From positions 1 to 64,000 of the forward strand of contig NZ_CBVI010000023.1 in assembly GCF_000513195.1 (NCBI RefSeq): a stretch of 64,000 nucleotides of DNA. Reading direction: 5' to 3'. The notes under the pieces are model-generated. The model saw only the letters and a list, made by a program, of their open reading frames with translations. It was not told the origin of the DNA and searched no databases. Source of the stretch: Bacteroides timonensis. Lineage in GTDB: Bacteria > Bacteroidota > Bacteroidia > Bacteroidales > Bacteroidaceae. The position numbers and the translations under genes were made by a program. How positions within the stretch are numbered: position 1 is the first letter of the stretch; each line of letters opens with the position of its first letter. Shown here one piece after another: positions 8,488 to 20,821 of this stretch.

Positions 8488-10047
8488 CTACTTTTTATTT
8501 TCCATAGCTTCACCCGCCCATTCTACGGCACCTTTTTCTTTCAGCTTTGCCGTGATTTTTTTGGCTTTCTCCATGGCAACACTTTCATCTTCAGGGGAAG
8601 CATAAGCATGCTTATACCCCTTCACTTTATTCCATTCGCCACGGGTAAAGTCCGGGAAAGCAACGGCTGCACAATTGTTGTCCATAGACAATTCGCCTAA
8701 CTCGGCCAGACAACACCATTCTGCCAAATCATAGACATCCATATCTAAAGGAAGTCCATTTTGCAGGCAATACACCAAACGGCTATCCATAATAAAGTCC
8801 ATGCCACCATGACCACCAACCTCTTTTGCCATTTCACCATATTTCTTCAGGATGGGATGCTGATATTTCTGCACTAGAGCTTCCATATCTTTTTTAGGCA
8901 TAAAACTATGGGAATTCAAGTTATCTACCTCAGGTGCAACTCCCGACGCATTCAGTTGTTTTGCATCCAATGCATAACCTTCTATCGGATATTTATTTGC
9001 GAACCCCTTGGTACCGGTCAACTGATATAGACGGTTATAGGGTTGCGGAGTCATCACATCATGTTGTATCTCAATCACCTTTCCATTCTCCGTACGGATC
9101 AACGTAGTTGTATGGTCACCGTTACGGAAATTCTCACAAGGCTGTCCCGTTCTTTCTTCTACCAACGACTTACCTACTACCGATTTGGTGTCCATAGCAA
9201 CGAGTGTCTTCATACGGTCACCACGATGTATATCCAACGCTTGCGCTACAGGGCCAAGACCATGAGTGGCATATACATCTCCCCGATGCTTCATATTATA
9301 TTCCAAACGCCAACCCAGTTTGCCATTTTCACCATTCTTCCAGTAATGATCCCAAAAAGGTTCCAGATTATGAATATAAGCTCCCTGGGCACGAACGACC
9401 TCACCAAACACACCCTGTTGCGCCATATTCAGAGTATTCATTTCAAACCAGTCATAACAGCAGTTCTCAAGGATCATACAATGTTTGCGAGTCTTCTCGC
9501 TCATATTTACCAATGCCCAACACTCTTTCAAGTCCATAGCAGAAGGAACTTCGATGGCAACATTTTTATTATTCTCCATCGCACACATAGCGACAGGGAA
9601 ATGATGCAGCCAATCCGTAGCGATATACACCAGATCTATATCATCCCGTTTACACAATTCTTCGTATCCTTTTTCACCTGAATATATAGCGGCTTTAGGC
9701 ATAGAAGCTCTCTGTAGATACTTCTGACATTTCTCTGCCCGTTCCTTTTCATAGTCACATAAAGCAACGATTTCTACACCCGGAATATACGTAAAACGTT
9801 CTACGGCTCCGGGACCACGCATTCCCAAACCTACAAATCCCACACGAACCACTTCCATTTTAGGTATGGTCAGCCCTATTACACTTGTTTGTCCGGCCGG
9901 ACGCTCGGGAGTTTCTACAACAATCGTTCCCTTGTCCCAACTCCATTTTGTCCCTTTGTCTGAAACTTGTTGTTCAGACGATGTTTTAGCTGTGCACGCA
10001 ACCAGCGCAATACATGCGCTCAGCAATAAAAATTTAAATTTCTTCAT
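8488..10047 (-). CDS. GH109-like Gfo/Idh/MocA-family lipoprotein
   Basis: About 519 residues from the chosen start. The Rossmann nucleotide-binding start is VVRVGFVGLGMRGPGAVERF, then CDYEKERAEKCQKYL. The GGHGGMDFIMDSRLVYCLQ segment and the acidic/aromatic C-terminal part resemble GH109 enzymes, which use bound NAD in an oxidation-elimination mechanism and are known as alpha-N-acetylgalactosaminidases. I start at MKKFKFLLLSACIALVACTAK because it gives a proper lipoprotein signal (Cys18); a 16-residue longer frame to 10095 adds nothing. It is the last gene of the leftward PUL1 operon, 60 bp after the LacZ-type GH2. GalNAc or a similar amino sugar is a possible substrate; this is inferred from the family only. 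Confidence 0.8.
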   Translation of the reverse strand: MKKFKFLLLSACIALVACTAKTSSEQQVSDKGTKWSWDKGTIVVETPERPAGQTSVIGLTIPKMEVVRVGFVGLGMRGPGAVERFTYIPGVEIVALCDYEKERAEKCQKYLQRASMPKAAIYSGEKGYEELCKRDDIDLVYIATDWLHHFPVAMCAMENNKNVAIEVPSAMDLKECWALVNMSEKTRKHCMILENCCYDWFEMNTLNMAQQGVFGEVVRAQGAYIHNLEPFWDHYWKNGENGKLGWRLEYNMKHRGDVYATHGLGPVAQALDIHRGDRMKTLVAMDTKSVVGKSLVEERTGQPCENFRNGDHTTTLIRTENGKVIEIQHDVMTPQPYNRLYQLTGTKGFANKYPIEGYALDAKQLNASGVAPEVDNLNSHSFMPKKDMEALVQKYQHPILKKYGEMAKEVGGHGGMDFIMDSRLVYCLQNGLPLDMDVYDLAEWCCLAELGELSMDNNCAAVAFPDFTRGEWNKVKGYKHAYASPEDESVAMEKAKKITAKLKEKGAVEWAGEAMENKK

Positions 10048-10107
10048 ACATAAATTATTATTGTATTCCCTTAATAAGAGGAATATGTTATTCATAACAT
10101 TACAAAA

Positions 10108-13485
<3,378 letters not shown>

Positions 13486-13543
13486 TTATTAAATTTCATC
13501 GCATACAAGGTGAACACATTTCAGATATGTTTCAAACGTGTCC

Positions 13544-13573
13544 CAAATATAGATATTATTTTTTTTCTCCAAA
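13544..13573 (-). promoter_or_regulatory. Bacteroides-type promoter for the LacZ-type GH2 / GH109 genes
   Basis: On the minus strand, TTTG (13570-13573) is followed after 18 bp by TATATTTG (13544-13551). This matches the -33/-7 pattern with near-standard spacing. It lies about 70 bp upstream of the GH2 ATG at 13476 and overlaps the restored 3' end of the broken GH2 gene. Confidence 0.6.
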
Positions 13574-13685
13574 ACTTTCCTGTTGTAATTCTACTTCACG
13601 CAATTCATATTTAGAAATCCTTCTTTTCAATCGTAAAATTTCCTCTTTCATTGAATTAAGTTCCAGATCGTCTGTCCCGTGAATT

Positions 13686-15416
13686 TCAACTTTTTTTTTC
13701 GGCACTGCTCCGAATCTCAACCGGATTATAAATAAAGCGCATCATAGGCTTCACAGACTTATATTCAAACTCACAAGGAGCAATAGCATGTACTCCTTCT
13801 CCCAATACTTCTGCCCGGATATTTATCTTTCCTGCATTTGTTGTCGCACGAATCAAGACAGGGGCACTTCCCCAATGGGCCGGTACAGGATTGCATGCAA
13901 TATCGCAATCCCCCAACAATGTAGCCTCACCCATAACCGTAAAACGTACAGAAGTATTATTCAGTCTCTTTACCGTACCTTCCTCATCTACAATCTCCGC
14001 TATTAACGTAACAACATCTGAACCATCAGCACGCAAAGGCAAACCGTCATCATCTACACGAAGGCGCAGGCTCACTGGCCGCCATGAAGGATACTTTTTA
14101 TTGGTTGCCACAATCTTACCGTTTACCAGCCCTTCTGCCAATATATATGCTTCTTTTCGTTTTCCGGAACGGGCCAAAGCCTTCAATTCCATAAAATGAA
14201 AAGCATCTTTGAAAGTAATAATAGGAGAAGGCATTTTGCACTTATCGGCAGCACGTTGGTAAACGTATTTTTTACCATTCTCAAAAACAGTCAAATGCAC
14301 TTCTTCACAATTAGAATAAACTGTAACGTCTTCGGGTGAGAAAGGTGTCATCTCATTCGCTACATAGACCATAGGCCCACTCTCTGCCGGAAGTTTGTCC
14401 GATTTGCCAAAAGGCCTCTGTGCCATAAACATATAATAAGACATTTTGGGCTGGCGAAAGGCATCCATTATTCCACCATAGAACGGTTGAGGGTGATATC
14501 CGCGTTGATGATCAAAAGCATGCCACAAAGTTCCACCCACATGTGCAAGTTGCGAAGCGTAGAGTGTCTCCAGGCACGTATAAGGATAAGCGGGAGAAGC
14601 ATAATGTACAGCTTGTTGTAACATAGGACTTTCTCCCCACGAACGATGTACCCTACTGTTTGAATTATGGGAATTCCAATCATCTACATTATCCCCGAAC
14701 TCCCGAGTAAAGTACATGATTTCTTCTTTCAATGTACCGGCATTATAAACCGATTTCTTGCCACCGGACACAGATGTAGGATGAGTGTAAATCACAGGAA
14801 AATAATCACTTCCCGGTGATCCCGGATCACAGGCAGAAAGAGCTTGTTCATACGGGTATTCTTCATCGACAGTTTTCTTCGCATTATGAGCATATTCCTT
14901 AGGGAAATGTGTTTCATTCAAAACCGGTTCCCACATAAAAGTAGAAGGATGATTACGATCACGACGAACCAGACCACGAATATCAGAGTAGGCTCTTTCT
15001 GAAAAAACCGGTTCATCATTCCAGAATTGCCATCCGGCAACAGCCAATATCGTTAAAATACCGAATTCGTCACAGGCATCCAGAAAAGCAGGATCATGAG
15101 GGTAATGAATACAGCGCACAACACGAATTCCCGCATCACGCAGTTTTTTCGCATCACGCCAATGTAAAGAATTGGGCAGTGCGTTACCGATAATAGCAAA
15201 ATCCTGATGACGATTAACTCCTATCAGCTTATCCCGATAAGGTTTATTATTCAAGTACAGACCCTCTCTCCCTCTGTATTCTATTTTACGAATTCCTACT
15301 TTCTGTAACATTCCATCAATGAGGATACCATTCCCATCTACCAGTTTAATCTCTAACTGATGCAATATAGGAGAATCAGGTGTCCAAAGTTCCGGACGTT
15401 CCACATACAGATTCAC
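13686..15416 (-). CDS. Middle and C-terminal piece of the frameshifted GH2 (catalytic TIM barrel)
   Basis: A 576-residue open frame that could only start at a GTG (15414-15416) overlapping the stop of the N-terminal piece. The frame is open well upstream of that GTG and encodes conserved GH2 sequence there, so this is not a natural gene start. It holds the TIM barrel with NE at piece residues 167-168 and the nucleophile Glu at 239, then beta-sandwich domains. It has no signal peptide of its own, so alone it would stay in the cytoplasm. It ends at a premature TGA just after the A9 run. Confidence 0.7.
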   Translation of the reverse strand: MNLYVERPELWTPDSPILHQLEIKLVDGNGILIDGMLQKVGIRKIEYRGREGLYLNNKPYRDKLIGVNRHQDFAIIGNALPNSLHWRDAKKLRDAGIRVVRCIHYPHDPAFLDACDEFGILTILAVAGWQFWNDEPVFSERAYSDIRGLVRRDRNHPSTFMWEPVLNETHFPKEYAHNAKKTVDEEYPYEQALSACDPGSPGSDYFPVIYTHPTSVSGGKKSVYNAGTLKEEIMYFTREFGDNVDDWNSHNSNSRVHRSWGESPMLQQAVHYASPAYPYTCLETLYASQLAHVGGTLWHAFDHQRGYHPQPFYGGIMDAFRQPKMSYYMFMAQRPFGKSDKLPAESGPMVYVANEMTPFSPEDVTVYSNCEEVHLTVFENGKKYVYQRAADKCKMPSPIITFKDAFHFMELKALARSGKRKEAYILAEGLVNGKIVATNKKYPSWRPVSLRLRVDDDGLPLRADGSDVVTLIAEIVDEEGTVKRLNNTSVRFTVMGEATLLGDCDIACNPVPAHWGSAPVLIRATTNAGKINIRAEVLGEGVHAIAPCEFEYKSVKPMMRFIYNPVEIRSSAEKKS

Positions 15417-16234
15417 ATCATAATAATTTGCCCTGTCCTTTCGTAGCGAGAGATTTTTACTCCTCTGCTAATCTCCTTGCCTGAGATATCCCGTAACGTC
15501 AGCGTAAGTTTTCCTTTAAACAAACCTGACGACTCATTACGCAAATGAATTTTCACACCTATTTCAGCTTTATCTTCCGAAACAAAAGGGTAATGGATAA
15601 AAACACCGCCCCCTGCAATTTCATCTTCATAATTAGCATCCGTAATATGTACTTGATTATGAGCTATCAAGAAACAATCCCTATAAATTCCTCCAAAATA
15701 AGTAAAGTCCAAAGCTTGCTGGGGTTTACCAGGCAGAAATGAGGGATCATCACTATTATCCGCACAAATAGCCAATGTATTAGTCGTCTCAAAATTCAAT
15801 CCTTCCGTTACATCTACGATAATCGGCAAATAACCATTATAATGTTCTCTAAGTAACTTTCCGTTAAGCCAGATTCGCGACTTGCCCATTATACCTTCAA
15901 AGTGCAGATAAACTTTTTTATCTTTCAGATCCCCGGGTACGGAAAAGTTTTTCCTGTACCAAGCCTCTCCCTGATAATTAATACTGCCACTGGCTTCTTC
16001 AGGAAGCAGTTCGAGTCCATGTGGTATACTCACAGCTTCCCATGAAGAATCATCAAATTCTCTTTGCCATGCATCCGGACAACTTCCTTTATAAAACTGC
16101 CATCCCACATTCATATTATATACTTCGCGACCACTACCGGCAAGTTCATAAAAACCTGCTGTAGAAAAATGCAGTTCACCAGCCTGCATGACTGGAACTA
16201 AAAGTGCTAGCAAGAAAAATATTTTTATACGCAT
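15413..16234 (-). CDS. N-terminal piece of the frameshifted GH2 (signal peptide and sugar-binding domain)
   Basis: A 273-residue open frame with a signal peptide (RIKIFFLLALLVPVMQAGE) and the GH2 jelly-roll domain (NVGWQFYKG, EAWYRKNFSVPG, VYLHFEGIMGKSRIWLNG). The last 14 codons after GVK are out of frame with the family sequence. Without the TIM barrel it has no catalytic residues. It starts 18 bp after the sulfatase stop in the same operon. Confidence 0.7.
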   Translation of the reverse strand: MRIKIFFLLALLVPVMQAGELHFSTAGFYELAGSGREVYNMNVGWQFYKGSCPDAWQREFDDSSWEAVSIPHGLELLPEEASGSINYQGEAWYRKNFSVPGDLKDKKVYLHFEGIMGKSRIWLNGKLLREHYNGYLPIIVDVTEGLNFETTNTLAICADNSDDPSFLPGKPQQALDFTYFGGIYRDCFLIAHNQVHITDANYEDEIAGGGVFIHYPFVSEDKAEIGVKIHLRNESSGLFKGKLTLTLRDISGKEISRGVKISRYERTGQIIMM

Positions 16235-16251
16235 CAGTCTATTATTTCAGA

Positions 16252-17772
16252 TTACTTACTCTTTTCCAGCTCTAAAATCTTTTGAAAAGCCTTTATTTTC
16301 TCCGGGTATCTATCTGCTAAATTATTTTTTTCTCCGATATCTTTCTTCAAAAAGTACAGTTGATCTTGCGGAGCGTTACCTAATTCCGTGTTTGTGAGTT
16401 TTTCATAGGCTTTTTTATCACTTGGTGATATATACTTCCACTCACCATCAGATACGGCCAAGCTACCAGCTTGTTCCACCACATAATCACGCCCTTTTTT
16501 ATCTTTTCCATACCATGTGGATAATTGCTCCCGACTATCTTTCTTCTGATCACATGTAAGAGATATTCCTAAAAGTTCAGACATGGTTGCTAAGAAATCA
16601 ACTTGTGAGACTAAAGCCTTTGAAACTCCTTCCTTTACCTTACCCGGGTAACTGACAATAAATGGTATGCGTGTTCCTGCTTCAAAACTACTATATTTAC
16701 CTCCTCGATACGCTCCCCAAGGACGGTGTTCACCCAACAATTCTACCGCCTGATCCTGATAACCATCATCTACAACAGGCCCGTTATCGCTGGTCAATAC
16801 AATTAATGTATTCTCCCGCAATCCTAACCGTTCAAGGGTTTCCATAACCCGACCGACAGTCCAGTCAAACTCTATAAGTGCATCTCCCCGGGCCCCCATT
16901 CCACTCTTACCGGTAAAACGCGGATGCGGAACACGAGGTACATGCACATCATTAGTAGCAAAATATAAAAAGAAAGGATGTTCCTTATTACGTTCTATAA
17001 ACGCTAATCCGTGAGCAACAATACTATCATTTATATTTTCATCTTTCCATAAAGCCTTCTTCCCTCCTTTCATATAGCCGATACGTGAAATTCCATTAAC
17101 GATAGCCTGGTCGTGCCCATGATCAGGACTTGGTTTCATCAAAGTCAGCAGTTCAGGGTGAGTCTTGCCTAATGGTTCACCATGAAAAGGCGTTTTATAA
17201 CTTACATAAATCGGATCTTCCGAATCCAAATCCACAACACGCCCATTCTCTACCCAGACACAAGGTACCCGATCTCCCGTAGCAGCCATCATATATGAAT
17301 AATCAAAACCAATATCTTTCAGTCCGGGAGTTATCAATTCATTCCAATCCTGTTCACCGGTTTTATCCCCCATACCTAAATGCCATTTTCCTACAGCACC
17401 GGTAACATACCCCGCCCCTTTAAACAGGTCGGCCACCGTGTATTGTTCCGGTCGGATAATCATTCCGGCATCTCCGGGTGCTACTCCGGTATCCGTCCGC
17501 CTCCAAGCGTAATGCCCGGTCAGAAAAGAATAACGTGAAGGAGTACTTGTTGCAGCCACAGAATGCGCATTAATGAAACGTACACCTTGATTAGCCAACT
17601 TTTCCACATTAGGCGTATGTATGGTTTTCTCACCATAACAACTCAAATCACCATAGCCGATATCATCAGCCATAATAACAATGACATTGGGCTTTTTTAT
17701 CTGCTGCGCAAATAACGCGACAGGTAAAAAGACACAAGTCATCCCGGAAAATATAGTTTTGGTATATTTCAT
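16252..17772 (-). CDS. Sulfatase, S1 family, serine-type active site
   Basis: 506 residues with signal peptide KYTKTIFSGMTCVFLPVALFAQ. The N-terminal metal-binding motif is NVIVIMADDIGYGDLSCYG. The active-site consensus (C/S)-x-P-x-R appears as S76-T-P-S-R, so the formylglycine precursor is serine, which in Bacteroides is matured by an anaerobic radical-SAM enzyme (anSME; not in this window). Further motifs are GKWHLG, NDVHVPRVPHPRF and VLTSDNGPV. It removes sulfate esters from the target glycan in the periplasm. Only 3 bp separate it from the GH88 gene, so desulfation and unsaturated-uronic-acid removal are probably coupled. Confidence 0.93.
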   Translation of the reverse strand: MKYTKTIFSGMTCVFLPVALFAQQIKKPNVIVIMADDIGYGDLSCYGEKTIHTPNVEKLANQGVRFINAHSVAATSTPSRYSFLTGHYAWRRTDTGVAPGDAGMIIRPEQYTVADLFKGAGYVTGAVGKWHLGMGDKTGEQDWNELITPGLKDIGFDYSYMMAATGDRVPCVWVENGRVVDLDSEDPIYVSYKTPFHGEPLGKTHPELLTLMKPSPDHGHDQAIVNGISRIGYMKGGKKALWKDENINDSIVAHGLAFIERNKEHPFFLYFATNDVHVPRVPHPRFTGKSGMGARGDALIEFDWTVGRVMETLERLGLRENTLIVLTSDNGPVVDDGYQDQAVELLGEHRPWGAYRGGKYSSFEAGTRIPFIVSYPGKVKEGVSKALVSQVDFLATMSELLGISLTCDQKKDSREQLSTWYGKDKKGRDYVVEQAGSLAVSDGEWKYISPSDKKAYEKLTNTELGNAPQDQLYFLKKDIGEKNNLADRYPEKIKAFQKILELEKSK

Positions 17773-17775
17773 AGC

Positions 17776-19002
17776 TCACTTTTTTTGCTTACTATTATAT
17801 CTCAATAATGCTTCCAGATAATAATAATCTGCATATATTAAAGGAACATCTATCTCACTTCCATGAGGTATACTTCCTACACTATGCATCAGAATAAAAT
17901 TACAGTTTGTTCCCGTTTCCGCCAGATAAGACGGAGAAGAAAGACTCTTCAATATATGTTCAGCCGCCTGACCATACTTTTCCCCATCAGTCGCATAATC
18001 CTCCAACTCTAAAAAAGCTGAAGCAGCTATCGCTGCTGCCGAAGCATCACGCGGTACTTCTTTAAACATCTGCGGATCATAGTTCCAATCAGGAACATAT
18101 CCTTCCTGTCCGGCATTAAAATCCCAATAGGGTACCCCGTCTTCCGGCAGATTTGGATGATTCAGCCAGAAGCCAGCTGTATGGATCGCCATATCCAAGA
18201 AATCCTTTCTTTTTGTTTCACGATAAGCCATCGTATAGCCGTAAATAGCCCATGCCTGTCCACGTGCCCAAGCAGAGTTATCCGAAAAGCCCTGACAAGT
18301 AGCTTTATGAAGTACCTTTCCGGTCTCTTCGTCATAATTCACTACGTGATAATTACTGTAGTCTGCACGGAACTGGTTCCTCGCAGTAGTTTCAGCATGT
18401 GTATTAGCAATCTTTGCATAGATAGAATCTCCTGTTGCTTTCGTAGCAAAATACAAAAGTTCCAGATTCATCATATTATCAATGATTACAGGATAGAACC
18501 ATTCATCTATTCCGTTCCACGCTTTCCGGTAATTCCATGACTCTATACAACCCGTTTTTTCGTTAAAACGAGTACACAGTGAACGGGCAGACTCTACGAG
18601 AACATCTTTATAGGTTTCATTGCCAGTCAGACGATAGGCATTACCAAAACTACAGTACATCAGAAAACCGATATCATGGTGATTGGTCAGTTTCTTCAGC
18701 GGTTCAAGAGCTTCCGTCCATTTTATTGCAGCCTCTTTCCAGTTTTCATTATGATTATGTTCATATACATACCACAAGCATCCCGGATAGAATCCTTCGG
18801 TCCAATCATTCTTTTTCGTAGTTTTCAATTTCCCGTCTTTTATGGTACGCGGATACTCAGTAGGTTCCGGTATCGCTTTCAATTGAGCGGAAAGTTGCTG
18901 TTCCGCTCGTTCAAAGCCACGAGACACAATATTTTCCTCATTCTTTGTGCCACACGAGCAAAGAACAAGCAAACATAATATCCAAAGTTTATTTATTTTC
19001 AT
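17776..19002 (-). CDS. GH88 unsaturated glucuronyl hydrolase, lipoprotein
   Basis: 408 residues with a lipobox (LCLLVLCSCG, Cys17) and an (alpha/alpha)6-barrel of GH88 type: TEGFYPGCLWYVYE, NHHDIGFLMYCSFGNAYRL, YPVIIDNMMNLELL, SDNSAWARGQAWAIYGY, RDASAAAIAASAFLEL. Likely catalytic Asp residues are D110 and D175, corresponding by spacing to D88/D149 of Bacillus UGL. GH88 enzymes hydrate and release the 4,5-unsaturated uronic acid left at the non-reducing end by a lyase, so this is the natural partner of the PL8 lyase at 38100. It follows susD after a 125-bp gap that contains a hairpin. Confidence 0.92.
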   Translation of the reverse strand: MKINKLWILCLLVLCSCGTKNEENIVSRGFERAEQQLSAQLKAIPEPTEYPRTIKDGKLKTTKKNDWTEGFYPGCLWYVYEHNHNENWKEAAIKWTEALEPLKKLTNHHDIGFLMYCSFGNAYRLTGNETYKDVLVESARSLCTRFNEKTGCIESWNYRKAWNGIDEWFYPVIIDNMMNLELLYFATKATGDSIYAKIANTHAETTARNQFRADYSNYHVVNYDEETGKVLHKATCQGFSDNSAWARGQAWAIYGYTMAYRETKRKDFLDMAIHTAGFWLNHPNLPEDGVPYWDFNAGQEGYVPDWNYDPQMFKEVPRDASAAAIAASAFLELEDYATDGEKYGQAAEHILKSLSSPSYLAETGTNCNFILMHSVGSIPHGSEIDVPLIYADYYYLEALLRYNSKQKK

Positions 19003-19063
19003 CCTTAATTCCTCTTACCTAAAATAATGATTATTTATTCAATGTATAATGCGGCTCATTAGC

Positions 19064-19105
19064 AGAAAGGCCGCTCTAGCTTTTTAATGTAGTGACGGCC
19101 TTTCT
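19064..19105 (-). other. Hairpin between susD and GH88 (possible attenuator)
   Basis: A perfect 10-bp stem (AGAAAGGCCG, 19064-19073, against CGGCCTTTCT, 19096-19105) with a 22-base loop lies in the 125-bp gap between susD and the downstream enzyme genes. No clear T-run follows on the minus strand and no TAnnTTTG box precedes GH88. A partial terminator or mRNA-stability element within one transcript seems more likely than a full stop. Confidence 0.5.
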
Positions 19106-19127
19106 TTGTTAATATGTACCGCATCTG

Positions 19128-20807
19128 CTATTTCCAGCCCGGATTCTGTTTTAATTTGTCATTCTTGAAAAGTTCCGTATTAGCAATCGGATAGAAGTAT
19201 AACTTATCATCAACCGAACGTGTATCCAACAATTGCCTTGCATAATCTACACCTGCTTCTCCCTTGGTTATCTTCACTCCATAAATATCTTTTAAGGCAT
19301 CCAGTTCTTTCCAGCGACGGAGATCCCAAAAGCGATGTCCTTCAAAGGCAAGTTCAACTCTACGTTCATTCTTCAGACGTTTCAGAAAATCTGTTGGCGA
19401 TAAAGTTTCAGACAATGCAGGCATCTTTACTCCATCTCTGCCACGCACTAGATTTACAGCTTGCAATGCAGACATACCACATTTTTCATTCGTAAATGTA
19501 ATGTCATCATAAGCATTGACCATAGCCTCTGCATAATTCAACAAGACTTCCGCATATCTGAACAATATCCAGTTGTGATGAGCCTTTGTAGTGGGTGCGC
19601 CCGCTTCGAAGCTTACACTGCTATTGACATATTTACGCAAGTAATACCCTGTTGTCGTAGCATTAGTCAATGGTAATCCATTGCTTCCTCCTTCCCATAT
19701 TTCCACTTCTTTATCCGCAGGCCACTTCATACTATTATGTACAATAGTCAGATAAAAACGAGGATCTCTCTGAGCATAAGGATTTTCACGCATAGCTTCA
19801 TTATTCCAATCAAAAGGTTCACCGTTATTCATTTCAAACGCGCTTGCCAGATTGTCTGTCGGACAAGTAGATGTCTTTCCGCCTGTCACTCCCATAGGAA
19901 AATTAGAAGCTTCGAAACCATTATTTTCTCCATTAGGACGAGCCCAAATGACCTCTTGACTTTTATTATTCTGCGCTCCGAACAGATTCGCAAAATTCTT
20001 ATCCAAAGTATATCCCAGAGCAGACTGGTTACCTATAATTTCATAAGCGGCTTCTGCAGCGGTAATCCATTTACTCTTATCGTTATCCGGATTGAACAAA
20101 GGACTTGCAGCATATAATGTGGCACGAGCTTTCAACGCCAAGGCAACTCCCTTTGTCACACGTCCTGTCTCCTGCTCTTTTCCGAAGTTCGTATAACTCA
20201 CCGGAAGCAGATTGGCCATTTCCGCACATTCGGAAATAACAAAATCCAAAATTACATCGGCTGATACAGGCTCTGCATTATTCGCCTCTTCTTTAGTAAC
20301 AACTTTTGTTATTAACGGGATGTTCCTATAACGTTTCACCAACTCAAAATAAAAGAATGCACGCAAGAAACGAACTTCATATTCATAATTCGGATACTCC
20401 TTCATCCAGTCTTCATATTCGTCTCCATACTTCCAGTCTTCAAAAGTCAGTCCGACCATATTTTCCAAATAGAAATTAGCATCGTGAATTCCTGAATAAT
20501 AGTTGGAAAATTTGTCATCAATCGTAGTATTGGCAGACCAGGTTCCATTTACAAACCTCTGTACCTTTGATGTTCGGTAAACATGTACGGCGTCATCTGT
20601 AGCTGCATCCTGCATCGCTCCGTCAATACTACAGAAATCCTGAGGCAAATAACTATAGACATTCGTTACAAATTGCTTAACACGTGCATAACTTCCCTGA
20701 ATTTGCTCTTTTGAATAATAATCCGACTCGTTGCAGTCCATGAAATCACAGGCAGCAAATAAAAACAGTGACAGAAATATTATTATATATTTATTTATAG
20801 ATCTCAT
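19128..20807 (-). CDS. SusD/RagB-family nutrient-binding outer-membrane lipoprotein
   Basis: 559 residues. The lipobox is LFLFAAC (Cys20), followed by acidic DFMDCNESD, which fits the Bacteroides surface-export signal. Typical SusD blocks are RFLRAFFYFELVKRYRNIPL, ATLYAASPLFNP, RYAEVLLNYAEAM and NERRVELAFEGHRFWDLRRW. SusD proteins cap the SusC barrel and hand over oligosaccharides. It pairs with the SusC 14 bp upstream and is the second SusCD pair of PUL1. Confidence 0.95.
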   Translation of the reverse strand: MRSINKYIIIFLSLFLFAACDFMDCNESDYYSKEQIQGSYARVKQFVTNVYSYLPQDFCSIDGAMQDAATDDAVHVYRTSKVQRFVNGTWSANTTIDDKFSNYYSGIHDANFYLENMVGLTFEDWKYGDEYEDWMKEYPNYEYEVRFLRAFFYFELVKRYRNIPLITKVVTKEEANNAEPVSADVILDFVISECAEMANLLPVSYTNFGKEQETGRVTKGVALALKARATLYAASPLFNPDNDKSKWITAAEAAYEIIGNQSALGYTLDKNFANLFGAQNNKSQEVIWARPNGENNGFEASNFPMGVTGGKTSTCPTDNLASAFEMNNGEPFDWNNEAMRENPYAQRDPRFYLTIVHNSMKWPADKEVEIWEGGSNGLPLTNATTTGYYLRKYVNSSVSFEAGAPTTKAHHNWILFRYAEVLLNYAEAMVNAYDDITFTNEKCGMSALQAVNLVRGRDGVKMPALSETLSPTDFLKRLKNERRVELAFEGHRFWDLRRWKELDALKDIYGVKITKGEAGVDYARQLLDTRSVDDKLYFYPIANTELFKNDKLKQNPGWK

Positions 20808-20821
20808 ATTGTTCTACTTTT

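Larger units (their letters stand above)
13556..16234 (-). pseudogene. GH2 glycoside hydrolase broken by two compensating homopolymer indels
   Basis: One ancestral gene is split into three frames. Restoring one A in the A5 run at 15454-15458 (minus strand) joins the N-terminal piece (ISRGVK) to NLSLRKDRANYYDVNLYVER. Removing one A from the A9 run at 13691-13699 joins ...SSAEKK to VEIHGTDDLELNSMKEEIL and runs on to a stop at 13556-13558. The total length, 2679 bp, is exactly 893 codons, so the indels cancel out. The restored protein has 892 residues: signal peptide, jelly roll, Ig-like domain, TIM barrel with acid/base E441 (EPVLNETHFP) and nucleophile E512 (YFTREFGDN), Ig-like domains, and a charged coiled-coil tail. 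It may be a sequencing artefact, a recent pseudogene, or rescued by slippage. Substrate unknown; beta-galactosidase-like. Confidence 0.8.

Noticed and set aside
9043..9681. 212-residue plus-strand frame opposite GH109
   Set aside because: It is a shadow of a well-supported gene, with low-quality His/Ile-rich sequence.
10048..10095. Upstream start for the GH109-like protein
   Set aside because: It hides the lipoprotein signal behind 16 residues with no family support.
19064..19105. Full intrinsic terminator after susD
   Set aside because: No T-run follows on the minus strand; kept only as a possible attenuator.
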